A DNA stretch of 64,000 bases from Bradyrhizobium sp. 195 (GCF_023101665.1 NZ_CP082161.1:5394001-5458000); one strand, 5' to 3'; counted from the first letter of the stretch, positions 8,210-17,629 are shown. Notes: generated from the letters alone by a model not told the origin. A program made the numbers and translations.

Positions 8210-9607
8210 TCAGGTCGCAATTGCGGCCGCACCACCCGCCGCTTCCGCACGCCGGCGCTCGTAGTCGGCCCGCGCCATCGGAACGGCCTTGGGATTACCG
8301 AGATCGTCGATGCTGATCCGATAGGTTTCGCGGGCCGTGACAGCCGCCAGCGCGGCGATGACCGTGATGCCGAAGGCGATTGCCCCCACCGTCAGGGGGA
8401 TGTTGGCCGAGCCGGGCGGCGCCACGGTGGCAAACAAGGCCGGAAGCAAGGCGGTAATGGTCGTTCCGATGTTCTGCGAGATCGCCATCGCCGACACGCG
8501 TGTGCGCGTCGGGAACAGCTCCGGATAGAAGCTCGGGAAGATCGCGTTGTAGCCCTGATAGACGACGCCCCACATCAACAGCGAGAGCAGGATCGCAAGC
8601 GGTACGCTCCGGATGCTGATGGCGTAGAGATAGCCGAACGCGAGCAAGCCGGAGAGCAGCGCGCCGACGATGATCGGCGGTTTGCGGCCGACCTTGTCGG
8701 AGAGATGGCCGACGAACGGAATGACGAACACGGCCAGCATGTTTCCGAGCACCGGTATCCAGAGATAGACGTCCTTGGCAAAGCCGATGCCATAGGCCGG
8801 CTGCACCGCGTAGGCCGCACCGAAGATCGTCGCAACGACAGGAATGACGTTCATCAGCGCCATGCAGATGACCCTGAGCATGTCGCGCCAGCTCAGCTTG
8901 ATCGCCTGGATGACGGGTGCCCGCGGTGTTTCTCCCCGCTCGTCCTCGCGGGCGAAGGCAGGCGTCTCATCGACCTCGCGACGAATGATGTAGCCCGCGA
9001 CGATCACGAAGAAGCTGAGCAGGAAGGGAATCCGCCAGCCCCAGCTGTTGAAGGCATCGGCCGGCATGTAGGCCGCCAGCGGCAGGAAGACCGCTGCTGC
9101 AAGAATCTGCCCGGCCTGGACGCCCTGGAGCGCAAAACTTGCATAGAAGCCGCGCCGGCCGAACGGCGCGTGCTCCAGGATCATCGAGCTCGCGCCGGAG
9201 ATTTCACCGGCAACAGCAAATCCCTGCACCAGGCGCAGGATGACGAGCAAAACCGGCGCGAGGATACCGACCTGCTGATAGGTCGGCAGGATGCCCACGG
9301 CCATCGTGGAGAATCCCATCAAAAACATGCAGACGATGAGAACGGTCTTGCGGCCGTGGGTGTCGCCCCAATGTCCGAGCACGAAGGCGCCGATCGGGCG
9401 GGCCACATAGCCGACGCCATAGGTTGCCAATGAAGCGACGATGGCGACCGTAGGATTGTCTGAGGGGAAGAAGATTTGCGGGAAGATCAGCGACGCAGCG
9501 GTCGCGTAGATGAAGAAGTCATAATATTCGAGAGCCGATCCGATCCAGCCGCTTGCGGCAGCCTTCCTGGATTGACTCATGCCATGGATCGCGCGCGTCG
9601 AAGCCAT
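8210..9607 (-). CDS. MHS-family MFS metabolite:H+ symporter
   Basis: A 465-residue transporter. The N-terminal GSALEYYDFFIYATAASLI and the loop GHWGDTHGRKTVLI are hallmarks of the metabolite:H+ symporter branch (ShiA, KgtP, ProP relatives), which import organic acids, betaines or shikimate. About twelve membrane segments are visible, plus a Glu/Arg-rich central loop (VDETPAFAREDERGE). The start at MASTRAIHGMSQ is chosen because the preceding residues lack membrane or family character. It lies 112 bp upstream of the BKACE gene on the same strand, so it likely supplies that enzyme's substrate or precursor. Confidence 0.85.
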   Translation of the reverse strand: MASTRAIHGMSQSRKAAASGWIGSALEYYDFFIYATAASLIFPQIFFPSDNPTVAIVASLATYGVGYVARPIGAFVLGHWGDTHGRKTVLIVCMFLMGFSTMAVGILPTYQQVGILAPVLLVILRLVQGFAVAGEISGASSMILEHAPFGRRGFYASFALQGVQAGQILAAAVFLPLAAYMPADAFNSWGWRIPFLLSFFVIVAGYIIRREVDETPAFAREDERGETPRAPVIQAIKLSWRDMLRVICMALMNVIPVVATIFGAAYAVQPAYGIGFAKDVYLWIPVLGNMLAVFVIPFVGHLSDKVGRKPPIIVGALLSGLLAFGYLYAISIRSVPLAILLSLLMWGVVYQGYNAIFPSFYPELFPTRTRVSAMAISQNIGTTITALLPALFATVAPPGSANIPLTVGAIAFGITVIAALAAVTARETYRISIDDLGNPKAVPMARADYERRRAEAAGGAAAIAT

Positions 9608-10104
9608 CAGAAAAAATCCTCCCGATCTGTTTGTTGACGTCCCGTTCGGCGGGCTTCGCTGGACAATTGGACAGCAATTCCCGGACGCTCTGCGGAGCTC
9701 CGCGAGCGCTTGGCACTGCCGGTCGATGTCTTGAGTGAGGACGACAATAGGCTTTCGCCGGGCTAACACAATTACCCAGTTAAGCGATAAACCTAACATG
9801 ATGTTATGGAGTACGCGGAGCCCGCGGCGACTATGCCCGCAACCCGCAGCAGACACGAAGCTGCGCGGCCTCACTCCGGCGGATCGAACGTCCGCACGAA
9901 ATATACGGGCCCCTTGCTCTGCTTGATCGATAGAGCTGGGCCGGGCGCTCGCCTCCGCTCGCTGATGGCGGAAAACGGCGTCATCTTCAGCGATGGCGTC
10001 GAAGCCGACCGGCTCGATTTCAATGCGGGTGCCGAGGTTGCGATCGGGATTGCAGAGCAGCGCGGGCGGTTGATCGTCTGATCATGTGAACCCGCCGAGC
10101 CGCA
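9608..10104. other. Gene-poor interval with a TAACAT dyad
   Basis: I see no convincing gene in these 497 bp. The stretch 9730-9810 is AT-richer than its surroundings and holds the dyad TAACAT-G-ATGTTA (9794-9806), about 190 bp upstream of the MHS transporter start. That makes it a possible regulator site for the transporter/BKACE genes. Both strands carry short open frames at 9806-10081, but none has a ribosome-binding site and recognisable protein character together. Confidence 0.4.
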
Positions 10105-10275
10105 TCAAGCCGTATGGCCGGGATCGACGTGCTTTGGTGTCTTCTTGTCGCGTTGCGGCGTCATCTTGGCAGGGTCCGGCGCACCGGGGACCCCGCGGGG
10201 ACCCAGCTGCTCGCGCTGGATGTCGTCCTCGGAGCGGGATGGCTCGACACCGTTCGGCTCACGGGGCTTGGTCAT
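10105..10275 (-). CDS. Small hydrophilic hypothetical protein
   Basis: A 56-residue, highly charged, Pro-rich protein beginning MTKPREPNGVEPSRSEDD and ending HVDPGHTA. A strong AAGGAGG lies 6-7 nt before the ATG at 10275, which is the main reason to believe it. It contains GPRGVPGAPDP and a Lys-rich tail and looks intrinsically disordered. It is followed on the same strand by nothing closer than the MHS transporter promoter region. Short disordered proteins of this kind are common in Bradyrhizobium. The function is unknown. Confidence 0.6.
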   Translation of the reverse strand: MTKPREPNGVEPSRSEDDIQREQLGPRGVPGAPDPAKMTPQRDKKTPKHVDPGHTA

Positions 10276-10311
10276 CGCGGCCTCCTTTCGAATGCCGTTC
10301 CGCGCTAGGCG

Positions 10312-10515
10312 CTACACGCCCAGCGCGTTTTCGCCCGCTTCGCGGCCGGGCACGCTGACTTGGACTTCATGTCCCTCACGAAGCGCGAGGGATGCGGCGG
10401 CGACCGCCGACTCGAACGCAGCTTCCTTGGTGGCGTATGTGTTCTTGACGTCGCCGTCGTGCAGCACGCCCCATTCGTCCTGCACCGGCACGATGGCATA
10501 TTGAGCAAGGCCCAT
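10312..10515 (-). CDS. Small conserved protein, DUF2188-like
   Basis: A 67-residue cytosolic protein. VQDEWGVLHDGDVKNTYATK, followed by an Ala-rich helix FESAVAAASLALREGHEVQVSV, gives a beta-beta-beta-alpha-beta pattern like DUF2188 proteins, which show the same 'W.V..dG......f.tk.eA...A...A' spacing. No signal peptide or cysteines are present. It is 36 bp upstream of the 56-residue gene on the same strand, so the two may be one transcript. The family function is not known. Confidence 0.65.
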   Translation of the reverse strand: MGLAQYAIVPVQDEWGVLHDGDVKNTYATKEAAFESAVAAASLALREGHEVQVSVPGREAGENALGV

Positions 10516-10573
10516 TGTCGAACTCCTGGCTTGGCTTTCAAGGGAACGTCTGCCCGATAACGCGCCGGTGGGC

Positions 10574-11911
10574 TTAACGTTGCGTCAGCTGCGGATGGAC
10601 CGCGCTCACCCGCCACACCGTGTTGCCGACATCGTCTGCGATCAGCAAAGCGCCTGATTTGTCGATGGCGACGCCGACGGGACGGCCACGCGCCTTGTTG
10701 TCGCTGTTCAGGAAGCCCGTCACGACGTCCTGCGTCGGCCCGCTCGGCTTGCCGTCCGTGAACGGCACGAATACCACCTTGTAGCCGTTGAGCACCTGCC
10801 TGTTCCAACTGCCATGCTCGCCGACGAAGGCGCCGCCGCGATAAGCGGCCGGCAGGCCGGAGCCGGTGTTGAAAGCCATCCCGAGCGGCGCGACATGCGA
10901 GCTCAGGGCATAATCCGGCACGATCGCCTTGGCGACGAGATCCGGCCGCTGCGGCTTGACGCGGGGATCGACGTGCTCGCCGTAATAGCTGTAGGGCCAG
11001 CCGTAGAAGCCGCCGTCCTTCACCGAGGTCATGTAGTCGGGGACGAGATCGGGACCGAGCTCGTCGCGCTCGTTCACCACCGTCCACAACGTGCCGGTCT
11101 GCGGCTCGAAGCTGAGCCCGTTGGGATTGCGCAAGCCACTTGCGAACACGCGCCAGCGGCCACTGGCACGGTCGACCTCGAGGATCGCGGCGCGGTTGTG
11201 CTCGGCCTCCATGCCGTTCTCGGTGATGTTGCTGTTGGAGCCGACGCCGGCATAGAGCTTCGAGCCGTCGGGGCTGGCGACCAGGCTCTTGGTCCAGTGA
11301 TGGTTGATCGGCCCGCCCGGCAGCGGCGTCAGCACCGTGCCCGGCGCGGTGATCTTGGTATCACCTTCCGTGTAGGGATATTTGACGATGGCGTCGGTGT
11401 TGGCGACATAGAGATCGTTGCCGACCAGCGCGATGCCAAACGGCGAGTTGAGATGGTCGAGGAAGACGCTTTGCGTCTCCGGCACGCCGTCGCCATTGCC
11501 GTCACGCAGCAGCGTGATGCGGTTGCCCGGCCCGGTGTCGTTGCCGCCCGAGGTCGCCCAGGACTCGATATATCCCATGACGATCTCTTTGGGCCGCTTG
11601 ATCGCGCCCCCCTTCGGCGCCTTGGATTCCGCCACCAGCACATCGCCGTTGGGCAGCATGTAGATGAAACGCGGATGCTGCAGGCCGGTCGCAAAGGCCT
11701 TGACCTGCAGGCCCTGCGGCACGGCCGGCGTCTCGTCCTTCTTCCAGCCGACGATGCGGGCGATGTGGACCGGCGGCAGCAGGTATTGCTGGATGTCAGG
11801 AAGAATAGGGTTGGCGCCCACTTGCGCCTTCGGATCGCCGCTGCCGTCATTGCAGCCGGCAAGACACAGCAGCGAGGAGCACAACAGCGCGCGGGCAATG
11901 GAGAAAGTCAT
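10574..11911 (-). CDS. PQQ-type glucose/sorbosone dehydrogenase-like lipoprotein
   Basis: A 445-residue secreted protein with a lipoprotein signal, [20 protein letters not shown], whose lipobox LAGC ends at Cys20. The body is a six-bladed beta-propeller of the soluble glucose/sorbosone dehydrogenase family: [54 protein letters not shown], and a late [10 protein letters not shown] loop. Family enzymes oxidise sugars with PQQ, although many homologues lack shown activity. Its ATG overlaps the stop of the DUF2231 gene by 4 nt, so the pair is translationally coupled. An envelope sugar-oxidising role is likely but substrate and electron acceptor are not visible. Confidence 0.85.
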   Translation of the reverse strand: MTFSIARALLCSSLLCLAGCNDGSGDPKAQVGANPILPDIQQYLLPPVHIARIVGWKKDETPAVPQGLQVKAFATGLQHPRFIYMLPNGDVLVAESKAPKGGAIKRPKEIVMGYIESWATSGGNDTGPGNRITLLRDGNGDGVPETQSVFLDHLNSPFGIALVGNDLYVANTDAIVKYPYTEGDTKITAPGTVLTPLPGGPINHHWTKSLVASPDGSKLYAGVGSNSNITENGMEAEHNRAAILEVDRASGRWRVFASGLRNPNGLSFEPQTGTLWTVVNERDELGPDLVPDYMTSVKDGGFYGWPYSYYGEHVDPRVKPQRPDLVAKAIVPDYALSSHVAPLGMAFNTGSGLPAAYRGGAFVGEHGSWNRQVLNGYKVVFVPFTDGKPSGPTQDVVTGFLNSDNKARGRPVGVAIDKSGALLIADDVGNTVWRVSAVHPQLTQR

Positions 11912-12378
11912 CGCGCAACTCCCACGCCGTGGCGATAGACCATGGCCCAGCCGAGCCAGCCGGTGATGGGCAGGATCAGCACCGTGATCACGGACAGAAC
12001 GAGCCCCGTCGGCCACACCGAGGTCCAGGCATCGCGGGTATGGATCAGCGCGTTGACGGTCGCGAGGACCAGCACCAGGGCATTGCCGATGAAATGCGGC
12101 CAGGCCGGCGTCTGCGCCCGCACCAGCCGGTTGCCGAGCAAATCGGTCAGGCCCGCGATCGCCGCCAGCACGCCGAAGACGACGCCGACGAGCAGCAGCC
12201 AGGCGGAAAAATCCGCCCACATGATCTCGGCGCTGGCGACATAGGCGATGTCGGTCAGCAGCGCCCCGACGAAGCACGCGATCGGTATCGGCACCCGCAT
12301 CGGATGAATGGGATGACCCGCGATCTGCGCGGTGGTGCGCACGCGCACGTCTTGCTGCACGGTCTTGCCTCTTGCCAA
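11908..12378 (-). CDS. DUF2231 family membrane protein
   Basis: A 156-residue protein with four hydrophobic segments. After a short polar N-terminus comes [20 protein letters not shown], where paired His and Pro residues mark the DUF2231 family, and a later [19 protein letters not shown] repeats a His-containing helix. Conserved His in helices suggests haem or quinone contact, but that is inference. It overlaps the following dehydrogenase gene by 4 nt (ATGA), an arrangement suggesting it anchors or passes electrons from that periplasmic enzyme. Confidence 0.8.
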   Translation of the reverse strand: MARGKTVQQDVRVRTTAQIAGHPIHPMRVPIPIACFVGALLTDIAYVASAEIMWADFSAWLLLVGVVFGVLAAIAGLTDLLGNRLVRAQTPAWPHFIGNALVLVLATVNALIHTRDAWTSVWPTGLVLSVITVLILPITGWLGWAMVYRHGVGVAR

Positions 12379-12715
12379 GGGCCCTTTCCCCTATGGCAAA
12401 ACTCGACCTCGTTGCGAAGGTTCCTCAGCTAAACCGCAGGCAGCGCTGCAGCTGGCTTTCGCGCGGGCGTTTATTGCTCAAGGGCCGCCGCCCCCTCTCG
12501 TGCCCCTTCAGCTTCTGAAATGACTGCACGACGTCGGTTGCGTCGGGCCGACACCTTGTCACGGTCACTCGGGCGGTGGTCTCGACCTCAATTGCAAACT
12601 CCCACGGTTTTTCCGAGGGCCGTTGTTTTGCGTACCGCTTGGGTGAGCCGGAAACTGGACCAATGAGGATCGCCCGCCCTTTGTCAGCCGTGGGAACCCG
12701 AAAAAAACTCGGAAA

Positions 12716-12735
12716 GATGTGAGGCGGCTCACATC
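12716..12735. promoter_or_regulatory. CRP/FNR-type palindrome (TGTGA-N6-TCACA)
   Basis: GATGTGA-GGCGGC-TCACATC is an exact 7-6-7 inverted repeat containing the CRP-class consensus TGTGAN6TCACA. It lies 60 bp before the small secreted gene at 12796 and 337 bp upstream of the divergent DUF2231/dehydrogenase pair, in an otherwise gene-free interval (12379-12795). The spacing suits a class I activator site for the rightward gene. Which CRP/FNR-family protein binds is not knowable from this window. Confidence 0.55.
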
Positions 12736-12795
12736 ACCGGGGCGAATTGAAGCTTACTCCGTCCTGGCGGATGCAACTCCGGATGGAGATGTCGG

Positions 12796-12999
12796 ATGAA
12801 ACGCATTATGCTTTCGCTCGTCTCGGCTCTGCTCGTTATCAGTGCGGCCAGCAGCATGCTCCGATCGCATGCACTTTTTCGCTCTGCACAGAGCGGCATG
12901 CCAAGCATTCAAGAACTGCAAACAGGCCAAGCGGGCACGCTGCCGGAGCAGCAGATCGAGGACCGGTCCGTCCTGTTCGCCAGAGAGCGGACGCAATAG
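12796..12999 (+). CDS. Small secreted hypothetical protein
   Basis: A 67-residue protein. MKRIMLSLVSALLVISAASS is a standard signal peptide, and the remaining ~45 residues are polar with QSGMPSIQELQTGQAG and end in ERTQ. GGAG sits about 6 nt before the ATG. The gene is preceded by the CRP-type palindrome at 12716-12735 and is convergent with the formate dehydrogenase gamma gene, with 34 bp between stops. It could be regulated with respiration. No family is recognised. Confidence 0.6.
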   Translation: MKRIMLSLVSALLVISAASSMLRSHALFRSAQSGMPSIQELQTGQAGTLPEQQIEDRSVLFARERTQ

Positions 13000-13033
13000 A
13001 GCATACCGAACCAACCTGTATCAGCCGTTCTTT

Positions 13034-14035
13034 TCATTCAGCCGCAGCGGGCGCCCGTTGCGGCTTTTGATCGTTCGGTCCAGTTCGCGCCATCTGCTCG
13101 TCGAGCCAAAGCCTGTGATGTTCGCGCGCCCAGTTGAGGTCGACCTCACCCGAGCCCATGGCCTCGAAAGCCCCCTCCATCCCGATCGTGCCGATGTAAA
13201 CATGCGCGATCATTGCGGCCACGAATAATACAGCCACCACGGAGTGGATGATCTGGGCCATCTGCATGCCTTCGATGCCACTCATGTAGAACGGGAACAT
13301 CAGCGCGTATCCCGTTGCGGCAACGAGGCCGCCGCCGATCACGACGATCCAGTAGATCATCTTCTGGCCGGCATTGAAGCGATATGCCGGCGGATGATCA
13401 TGGCCGACAATGCCCCCTCCCCGCTTGATCCAGCCAACGTCCACCTTGTTCGGGATATTTCCCGCGATCCACATCAGGAAGATCAGGACGACGCCGATGG
13501 TGAACGGGAAGCTTAGATAGATGTGGGCATACTTCGCCCATTGCGACCATTCGGAGAAGGCTTCAAATCCCATCAGAGGCAATAACAGCGGCCGCCCGAA
13601 GGTGATGTTCAGACCCGAGATGGCGAGGATGATGAAGCAGGTGGCCGTCATCCAATGCACGAAACGCTCAAAAACGGTGAAGCGCACGATCGTGCGTCCC
13701 GACCGCCCGCTTTCGAGCCGCACCATGCCACGGGTGAGATAGAAGATCACGAGCACAGCCAGCATGCCGACAATCGCAACGCCGCCGATCCAGCGCAGCG
13801 TGACATTGCGAAACTCCCGCCACTCGCGCCCCTGCGGTTGCTCGAGCACGCCCGACCTCTGATCCGGAATGCTGACACGGCCCTGGATCCGATTGAGTTC
13901 CTGCAGCAGTTGCTGCTCCTTGACGGAGCTCGCGGTCGGATTGACCTGCTGGGCACTCGCAGGAACCGCCGTGAGCACCAGAAGCAGCGCACCTACACCA
14001 AACAGCAAGCTTACGAATCTTCCAAATGACGCCAT
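13034..14035 (-). CDS. fdhC: Formate dehydrogenase gamma subunit (cytochrome b)
   Basis: A 333-residue membrane cytochrome b subunit of respiratory formate dehydrogenase. After a signal sequence (MASFGRFVSLLFGVGALLLV) there is a ~60-residue periplasmic stretch with a heptad-like KEQQLLQELNRIQGRV. Four to five membrane helices follow, including RFTVFERFVHWMTATCFIIL and WAKYAHIYLSFPFTIGVVLI, with His in the positions used as haem b ligands. It takes electrons from the beta subunit to the quinone pool. It is the last gene of the run alpha-beta-gamma, 36 bp after beta. The N-terminal extension is longer than in E. coli FdnI (about 217 residues). Confidence 0.9.
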   Translation of the reverse strand: MASFGRFVSLLFGVGALLLVLTAVPASAQQVNPTASSVKEQQLLQELNRIQGRVSIPDQRSGVLEQPQGREWREFRNVTLRWIGGVAIVGMLAVLVIFYLTRGMVRLESGRSGRTIVRFTVFERFVHWMTATCFIILAISGLNITFGRPLLLPLMGFEAFSEWSQWAKYAHIYLSFPFTIGVVLIFLMWIAGNIPNKVDVGWIKRGGGIVGHDHPPAYRFNAGQKMIYWIVVIGGGLVAATGYALMFPFYMSGIEGMQMAQIIHSVVAVLFVAAMIAHVYIGTIGMEGAFEAMGSGEVDLNWAREHHRLWLDEQMARTGPNDQKPQRAPAAAE

Positions 14036-14071
14036 CTGCGCCTCCCGTATCGCGTCCTTCTGCCGTCCGCG

Positions 14072-14668
14072 TCAGGACTCGATCGTCTCGCGATACGCGG
14101 TCTTCCAGCCCCACGCGCCGGAGCCGTAACCGCGCTTCATCACACGTTCCTTGTAAATCTGGGCAATGATCTCTCCGTCACCGGCGAGCAGCGACTTGGT
14201 CGAGCACATCTCGGCACACAGCGGCAGCTTGCCCTCCGCCAGCCGGTTTGCGCCATACTTCTCGTATTCCTCCTTGCTGCCGTCGGCCTCGGGGCCGCCG
14301 GCGCAGTAGGTGCATTTGTCCATCTTGCCGCGCGAGCCGAAGTTGCCGACCTTGGGATATTGCGGGGCGCCGAACGGACAGGCGTAGAAGCAATAGCCGC
14401 AGCCGATGCAGAGGTCCTTGGAGTGCAGCACCACGCCATCAGCGGTGGTGTAGAAGCAGTTCACGGGGCACACGGCCGCGCAGGGCGCGTCGGTGCAGTG
14501 CATGCAGGCCATCGAGATCGAGCGCTCGCCCGGCTTGCCGTCATTGATGGTGACCACGCGGCGCCGGTTGATGCCCCAGGGCACCTCATGCTCGTTCTTG
14601 CAGGCGGTGACGCAGGCATTGCATTCGATGCAACGGTCGGCGTCGCAGAGGAATTTCATACGTGCCAT
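14072..14668 (-). CDS. fdhB: Formate dehydrogenase FDH3 beta subunit (4Fe-4S)
   Basis: A 198-residue electron-transfer subunit with four cysteine motifs in the usual order: CIECNACVTACKNEH, CMHCTDAPCAAVCPVNCF, CIGCGYCFYACPFGAP and CTYCAGG with a later CAEMC. This pattern binds four [4Fe-4S] clusters and passes electrons from the alpha subunit to the cytochrome b. It has no export signal of its own, as in the family, where it travels with the Tat-targeted alpha subunit. It is 12 bp downstream of the alpha gene. Confidence 0.93.
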   Translation of the reverse strand: MARMKFLCDADRCIECNACVTACKNEHEVPWGINRRRVVTINDGKPGERSISMACMHCTDAPCAAVCPVNCFYTTADGVVLHSKDLCIGCGYCFYACPFGAPQYPKVGNFGSRGKMDKCTYCAGGPEADGSKEEYEKYGANRLAEGKLPLCAEMCSTKSLLAGDGEIIAQIYKERVMKRGYGSGAWGWKTAYRETIES

Positions 14669-14680
14669 CGTCGTTGCTCC

Positions 14681-17629
14681 CTATGCCGCCGCGATCTGAC
14701 AAAGCGTGACCTTGGGCTCCTGCATGCCCGTCGCGGGATCATATCCGTAGGTCGTGATGGTATTCGCGCTTTCGCCGAGCACGATCGGATCGGTCCCCTT
14801 CGGGTAGGCGCTGCGAAGATCCTTGCCTCCCAGCCAGCCGCCGAAATGGAAGGGCATCCAGGCTACGCCCTTGCCCACACGCTCGGTGACGAGCGCCTTC
14901 ATCCTCGCCCTGGAATTGTTCTCGGCACCCGTGACCCAGACCCAGCCGCCATCCTTGACGCCGCGATCAGCAGCATCGGCCGGATTGATCTCGATGAACA
15001 TGTCCTGCTGCAGTTCGGCAAGCCACGGATTGGTGCGCGTCTCCTCGCCGCCGCCCTCATACTCGACCAGACGGCCCGAGGAAAGGATGAGCGGGAACTG
15101 CTTGGCAATCCCCTTCTCCACGGCAGCCTTCTGCACCGAGAAGCCGATGTTGGGCATGCGAAATTGCTTGGCATCGGGCAGCGTCGGATATTTCTCGACG
15201 AGGTCGACACGCGGCGTGTAGATCGGCTCGCGATGGACCGGAATCGGATCAGGCAGGCCGAAGGCGTTCATGCGTGCCTTGCCATTGCCATACGGCACGC
15301 AGCCGTGTTTGAGCGCGACCCGCTGGATGCCGCCGGAGAGATCGAGCGACCACGACACCGAATCCGGATTGGCCGGATTGACCTTCATGATCGTGGCCAT
15401 CTCCGCTTCGGTGAGGTCGGCGTCCCAGCCGAGCTTCTTCAGGCTCGCCAAGGTGAATTCGGGATAGCCGTCCTGGATCTCGGAATCCTTGGAGTAGGAT
15501 TTGTCGGCCAGCAGGCTGACCTTGCGCGTGGTGCCGTCGGGCAGCTTCTCCTCGCGCTCGATGCCGAAGCGCGGCCGGAATGTGCCGCCGCCGTCCATCA
15601 CCGCGAGATTGGTGTTGTAGAGCAGTGGCGTGCCGGGATGCCGGACTTCCGGCGAGCCCCAGCACGGCCACGGCAGGCCGTAATAATCGCCGCCGACCTC
15701 GGGATCGTCCTTGGGCGCACGCATCGTCAGCATGTCGAACTTCGCCTGGTTCTTCATGTGCGCCTTGAGCCGCTCGGGCGATTGCCCGCAATAGCCAGTC
15801 GACCAGCTGCCGCGATTCATCTCGCGCAGCACGTCTTCCGCTTCAGGCAGATTGTTCTCGACCTTGATTTTCTTGAACATCTGGTCGGCGAAGCCGAGCT
15901 TCCTGGCCATCAGATAGATGACCTCGAGGTCGTCCTTCGATTCGAAGATCGGTTTGACGATCTGCTCGCCCCATTGCAGCGAGCGGTTCGAAGCGACGCG
16001 CGATCCCTTGCACTCGAATTGCGTGGCCACCGGAAGGATGTAGACACCGTCCTTGCGCCCGGCCTCGACCGCCAGCGATGCCCAGGTCGTTGGATGGGGA
16101 TCGGCAATGACAAGCAGGTCCAGCGCCTTCAGGCCTTTGAGAGACTCCGGAATGCGCGTGATGCTATTGCTGGCATGTCCCTGAACGAACACCGCCCGCA
16201 CATTGTCTTTCTGAGCGACCTGATCCTTCGGCAACGTCACTGCCTCGAACCAGCGGGTGAGCGGAATGCCGGGCGTTTCCATGATCTTCTTGTCATCGAA
16301 GCGCGACTTCAAGAACTCGTAGTCGACGTCCCAGACCCGCGACCAGTGCTTCCACGCACCCTCGGCAAGGCCGTAGTAGAACGGCAACGTCACGATATCG
16401 AGCCCAACGTCGGTCGCGCCCTGCACGTTGTCGTGGCCGCGGAAGATGTTGGCGCCCATGCCCGGTCCACCGACATTGCCGGTCATGAGCAGCAGGATGC
16501 AGCTCGCCCGCACATTGGCGGTGCCGACGGTCTTCTGGGTCTGGCCCATGGCCCAGATCAGCGTCGACGGCTTCTCGGTCGCGAACAACTTGGCGACCCG
16601 CTTGAGCTGTTCGCCGGGAATGCCGGTGACGCGCTCGACCTCTTGCGGATTCCATTTCTCCACTTCCTTGCGGAGATCATCGAAGCCGTAGACACGCTGC
16701 TGGATGAATTCCTTGTCCTCCCAGCCGTTCTGGAGAATGTGCCACATCATGCCGTAGAGCACCGGAATGTCGGTGCCTGGACGCATCCGCACGTATTCCG
16801 TCGCGTGCGCAGCGGTGCGCGTCATGCGCGGGTCGATGACGATGAAGTTGGCCTTTTGCAGCTCCTTGCCCTCGAGCAGATGCTGCAACGAAACCGGGTG
16901 CGCCTCGGCCGGATTGCCGCCCATGATCATTTGGGTCTTGGCATTGCGGATATCGTTGTAGCTGTTGGTCATCGCGCCGTAGCCCCAGGTGTTGGCGACG
17001 CCGGTAACCGTGGTTGAATGACAGATACGTGCCTGATGGTCGGTGTTGTTGGTGCCCCAGAACGCCCCGAGCTTGCGGAACAGATATGAGCCTTCATTGG
17101 TCATCTTGGCCGATCCGAGCCAATAAACGGAATCGGGTCCCGACTTTTCGCGAACCTCGAGGATCTTGTCGCCGATCTCGTTGATCGCAGTCTCCCAGGA
17201 GACGCGCGTCCATTGCCCGTTCACGAGCTTCATCGGATAGCGCAAACGCCGGTCGCTATGCACCAGCTCGCGTACGGAAGCACCCTTCGCGCAATGCGAT
17301 CCGCGATTGATGGGGGACTCCCAGGTCGGCTCCTGGCCGATCCAGACCCCGTTCAACACTTCCGCTGTCACCGTGCATCCGACGGAACAATGAGTGCAGA
17401 TGCTTTTCTTCACAGTGGCACCCGCGGCCAGCGGACCGGCCACGGCGGCCTCGGCCTTGCGCACGCCGGAAACCGGCATGGAGCCGAGTGCCGCGAGCGT
17501 GCCAGCCGCAAGACCGGACCTTTGCAGGAAGGCGCGGCGATCGAGACCGCCGGTCTGACTTGCCAGGGTGTCCGCGACCGAGCCACGGCGCTCGGATCCG
17601 GAATGCTGATCTGTTCGCTTGATAAGCAC
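14681..17629 (-). CDS. fdhA: Formate dehydrogenase alpha subunit, Cys type, Tat-exported
   Basis: A 982-residue molybdopterin enzyme oxidising formate to CO2. The twin-arginine signal DRRAFLQRSGLAAG (residues 30-43) predicts export. Cys78, Cys81, Cys85 and Cys113 (CTHCSVGC...HCAKG) bind one [4Fe-4S] cluster. The active-site segment ARICHSTTVTG places Cys203 where selenocysteine stands in E. coli FdnG/FdhF, followed by the conserved His204, so this is a selenium-independent enzyme. Bis-MGD motifs such as MGGNPAEAHP, LLLMTGNVGGPGMGANIFRG and a C-terminal IEINPADAADRGVKDG are present. It heads the subunit run, 11 bp after the small Tat protein gene. Confidence 0.95.
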   Translation of the reverse strand: MLIKRTDQHSGSERRGSVADTLASQTGGLDRRAFLQRSGLAAGTLAALGSMPVSGVRKAEAAVAGPLAAGATVKKSICTHCSVGCTVTAEVLNGVWIGQEPTWESPINRGSHCAKGASVRELVHSDRRLRYPMKLVNGQWTRVSWETAINEIGDKILEVREKSGPDSVYWLGSAKMTNEGSYLFRKLGAFWGTNNTDHQARICHSTTVTGVANTWGYGAMTNSYNDIRNAKTQMIMGGNPAEAHPVSLQHLLEGKELQKANFIVIDPRMTRTAAHATEYVRMRPGTDIPVLYGMMWHILQNGWEDKEFIQQRVYGFDDLRKEVEKWNPQEVERVTGIPGEQLKRVAKLFATEKPSTLIWAMGQTQKTVGTANVRASCILLLMTGNVGGPGMGANIFRGHDNVQGATDVGLDIVTLPFYYGLAEGAWKHWSRVWDVDYEFLKSRFDDKKIMETPGIPLTRWFEAVTLPKDQVAQKDNVRAVFVQGHASNSITRIPESLKGLKALDLLVIADPHPTTWASLAVEAGRKDGVYILPVATQFECKGSRVASNRSLQWGEQIVKPIFESKDDLEVIYLMARKLGFADQMFKKIKVENNLPEAEDVLREMNRGSWSTGYCGQSPERLKAHMKNQAKFDMLTMRAPKDDPEVGGDYYGLPWPCWGSPEVRHPGTPLLYNTNLAVMDGGGTFRPRFGIEREEKLPDGTTRKVSLLADKSYSKDSEIQDGYPEFTLASLKKLGWDADLTEAEMATIMKVNPANPDSVSWSLDLSGGIQRVALKHGCVPYGNGKARMNAFGLPDPIPVHREPIYTPRVDLVEKYPTLPDAKQFRMPNIGFSVQKAAVEKGIAKQFPLILSSGRLVEYEGGGEETRTNPWLAELQQDMFIEINPADAADRGVKDGGWVWVTGAENNSRARMKALVTERVGKGVAWMPFHFGGWLGGKDLRSAYPKGTDPIVLGESANTITTYGYDPATGMQEPKVTLCQIAAA

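Noticed and set aside
9871..9984. A 37-codon frame on the minus strand ending KGPVYFVRTFDPPE
   Set aside because: The C-terminus looks protein-like, but there is no ribosome-binding site and the N-terminal part is Arg/Ser-biased. Comparison with a close relative would decide.
14360..17017. An 885-codon open frame on the plus strand opposite fdhA
   Set aside because: It is antisense to a confidently identified Mo enzyme. In GC-rich DNA the frame opposite codon position 3 stays open by chance, and the translation is rich in Arg, His, Ala and Asp without motifs.
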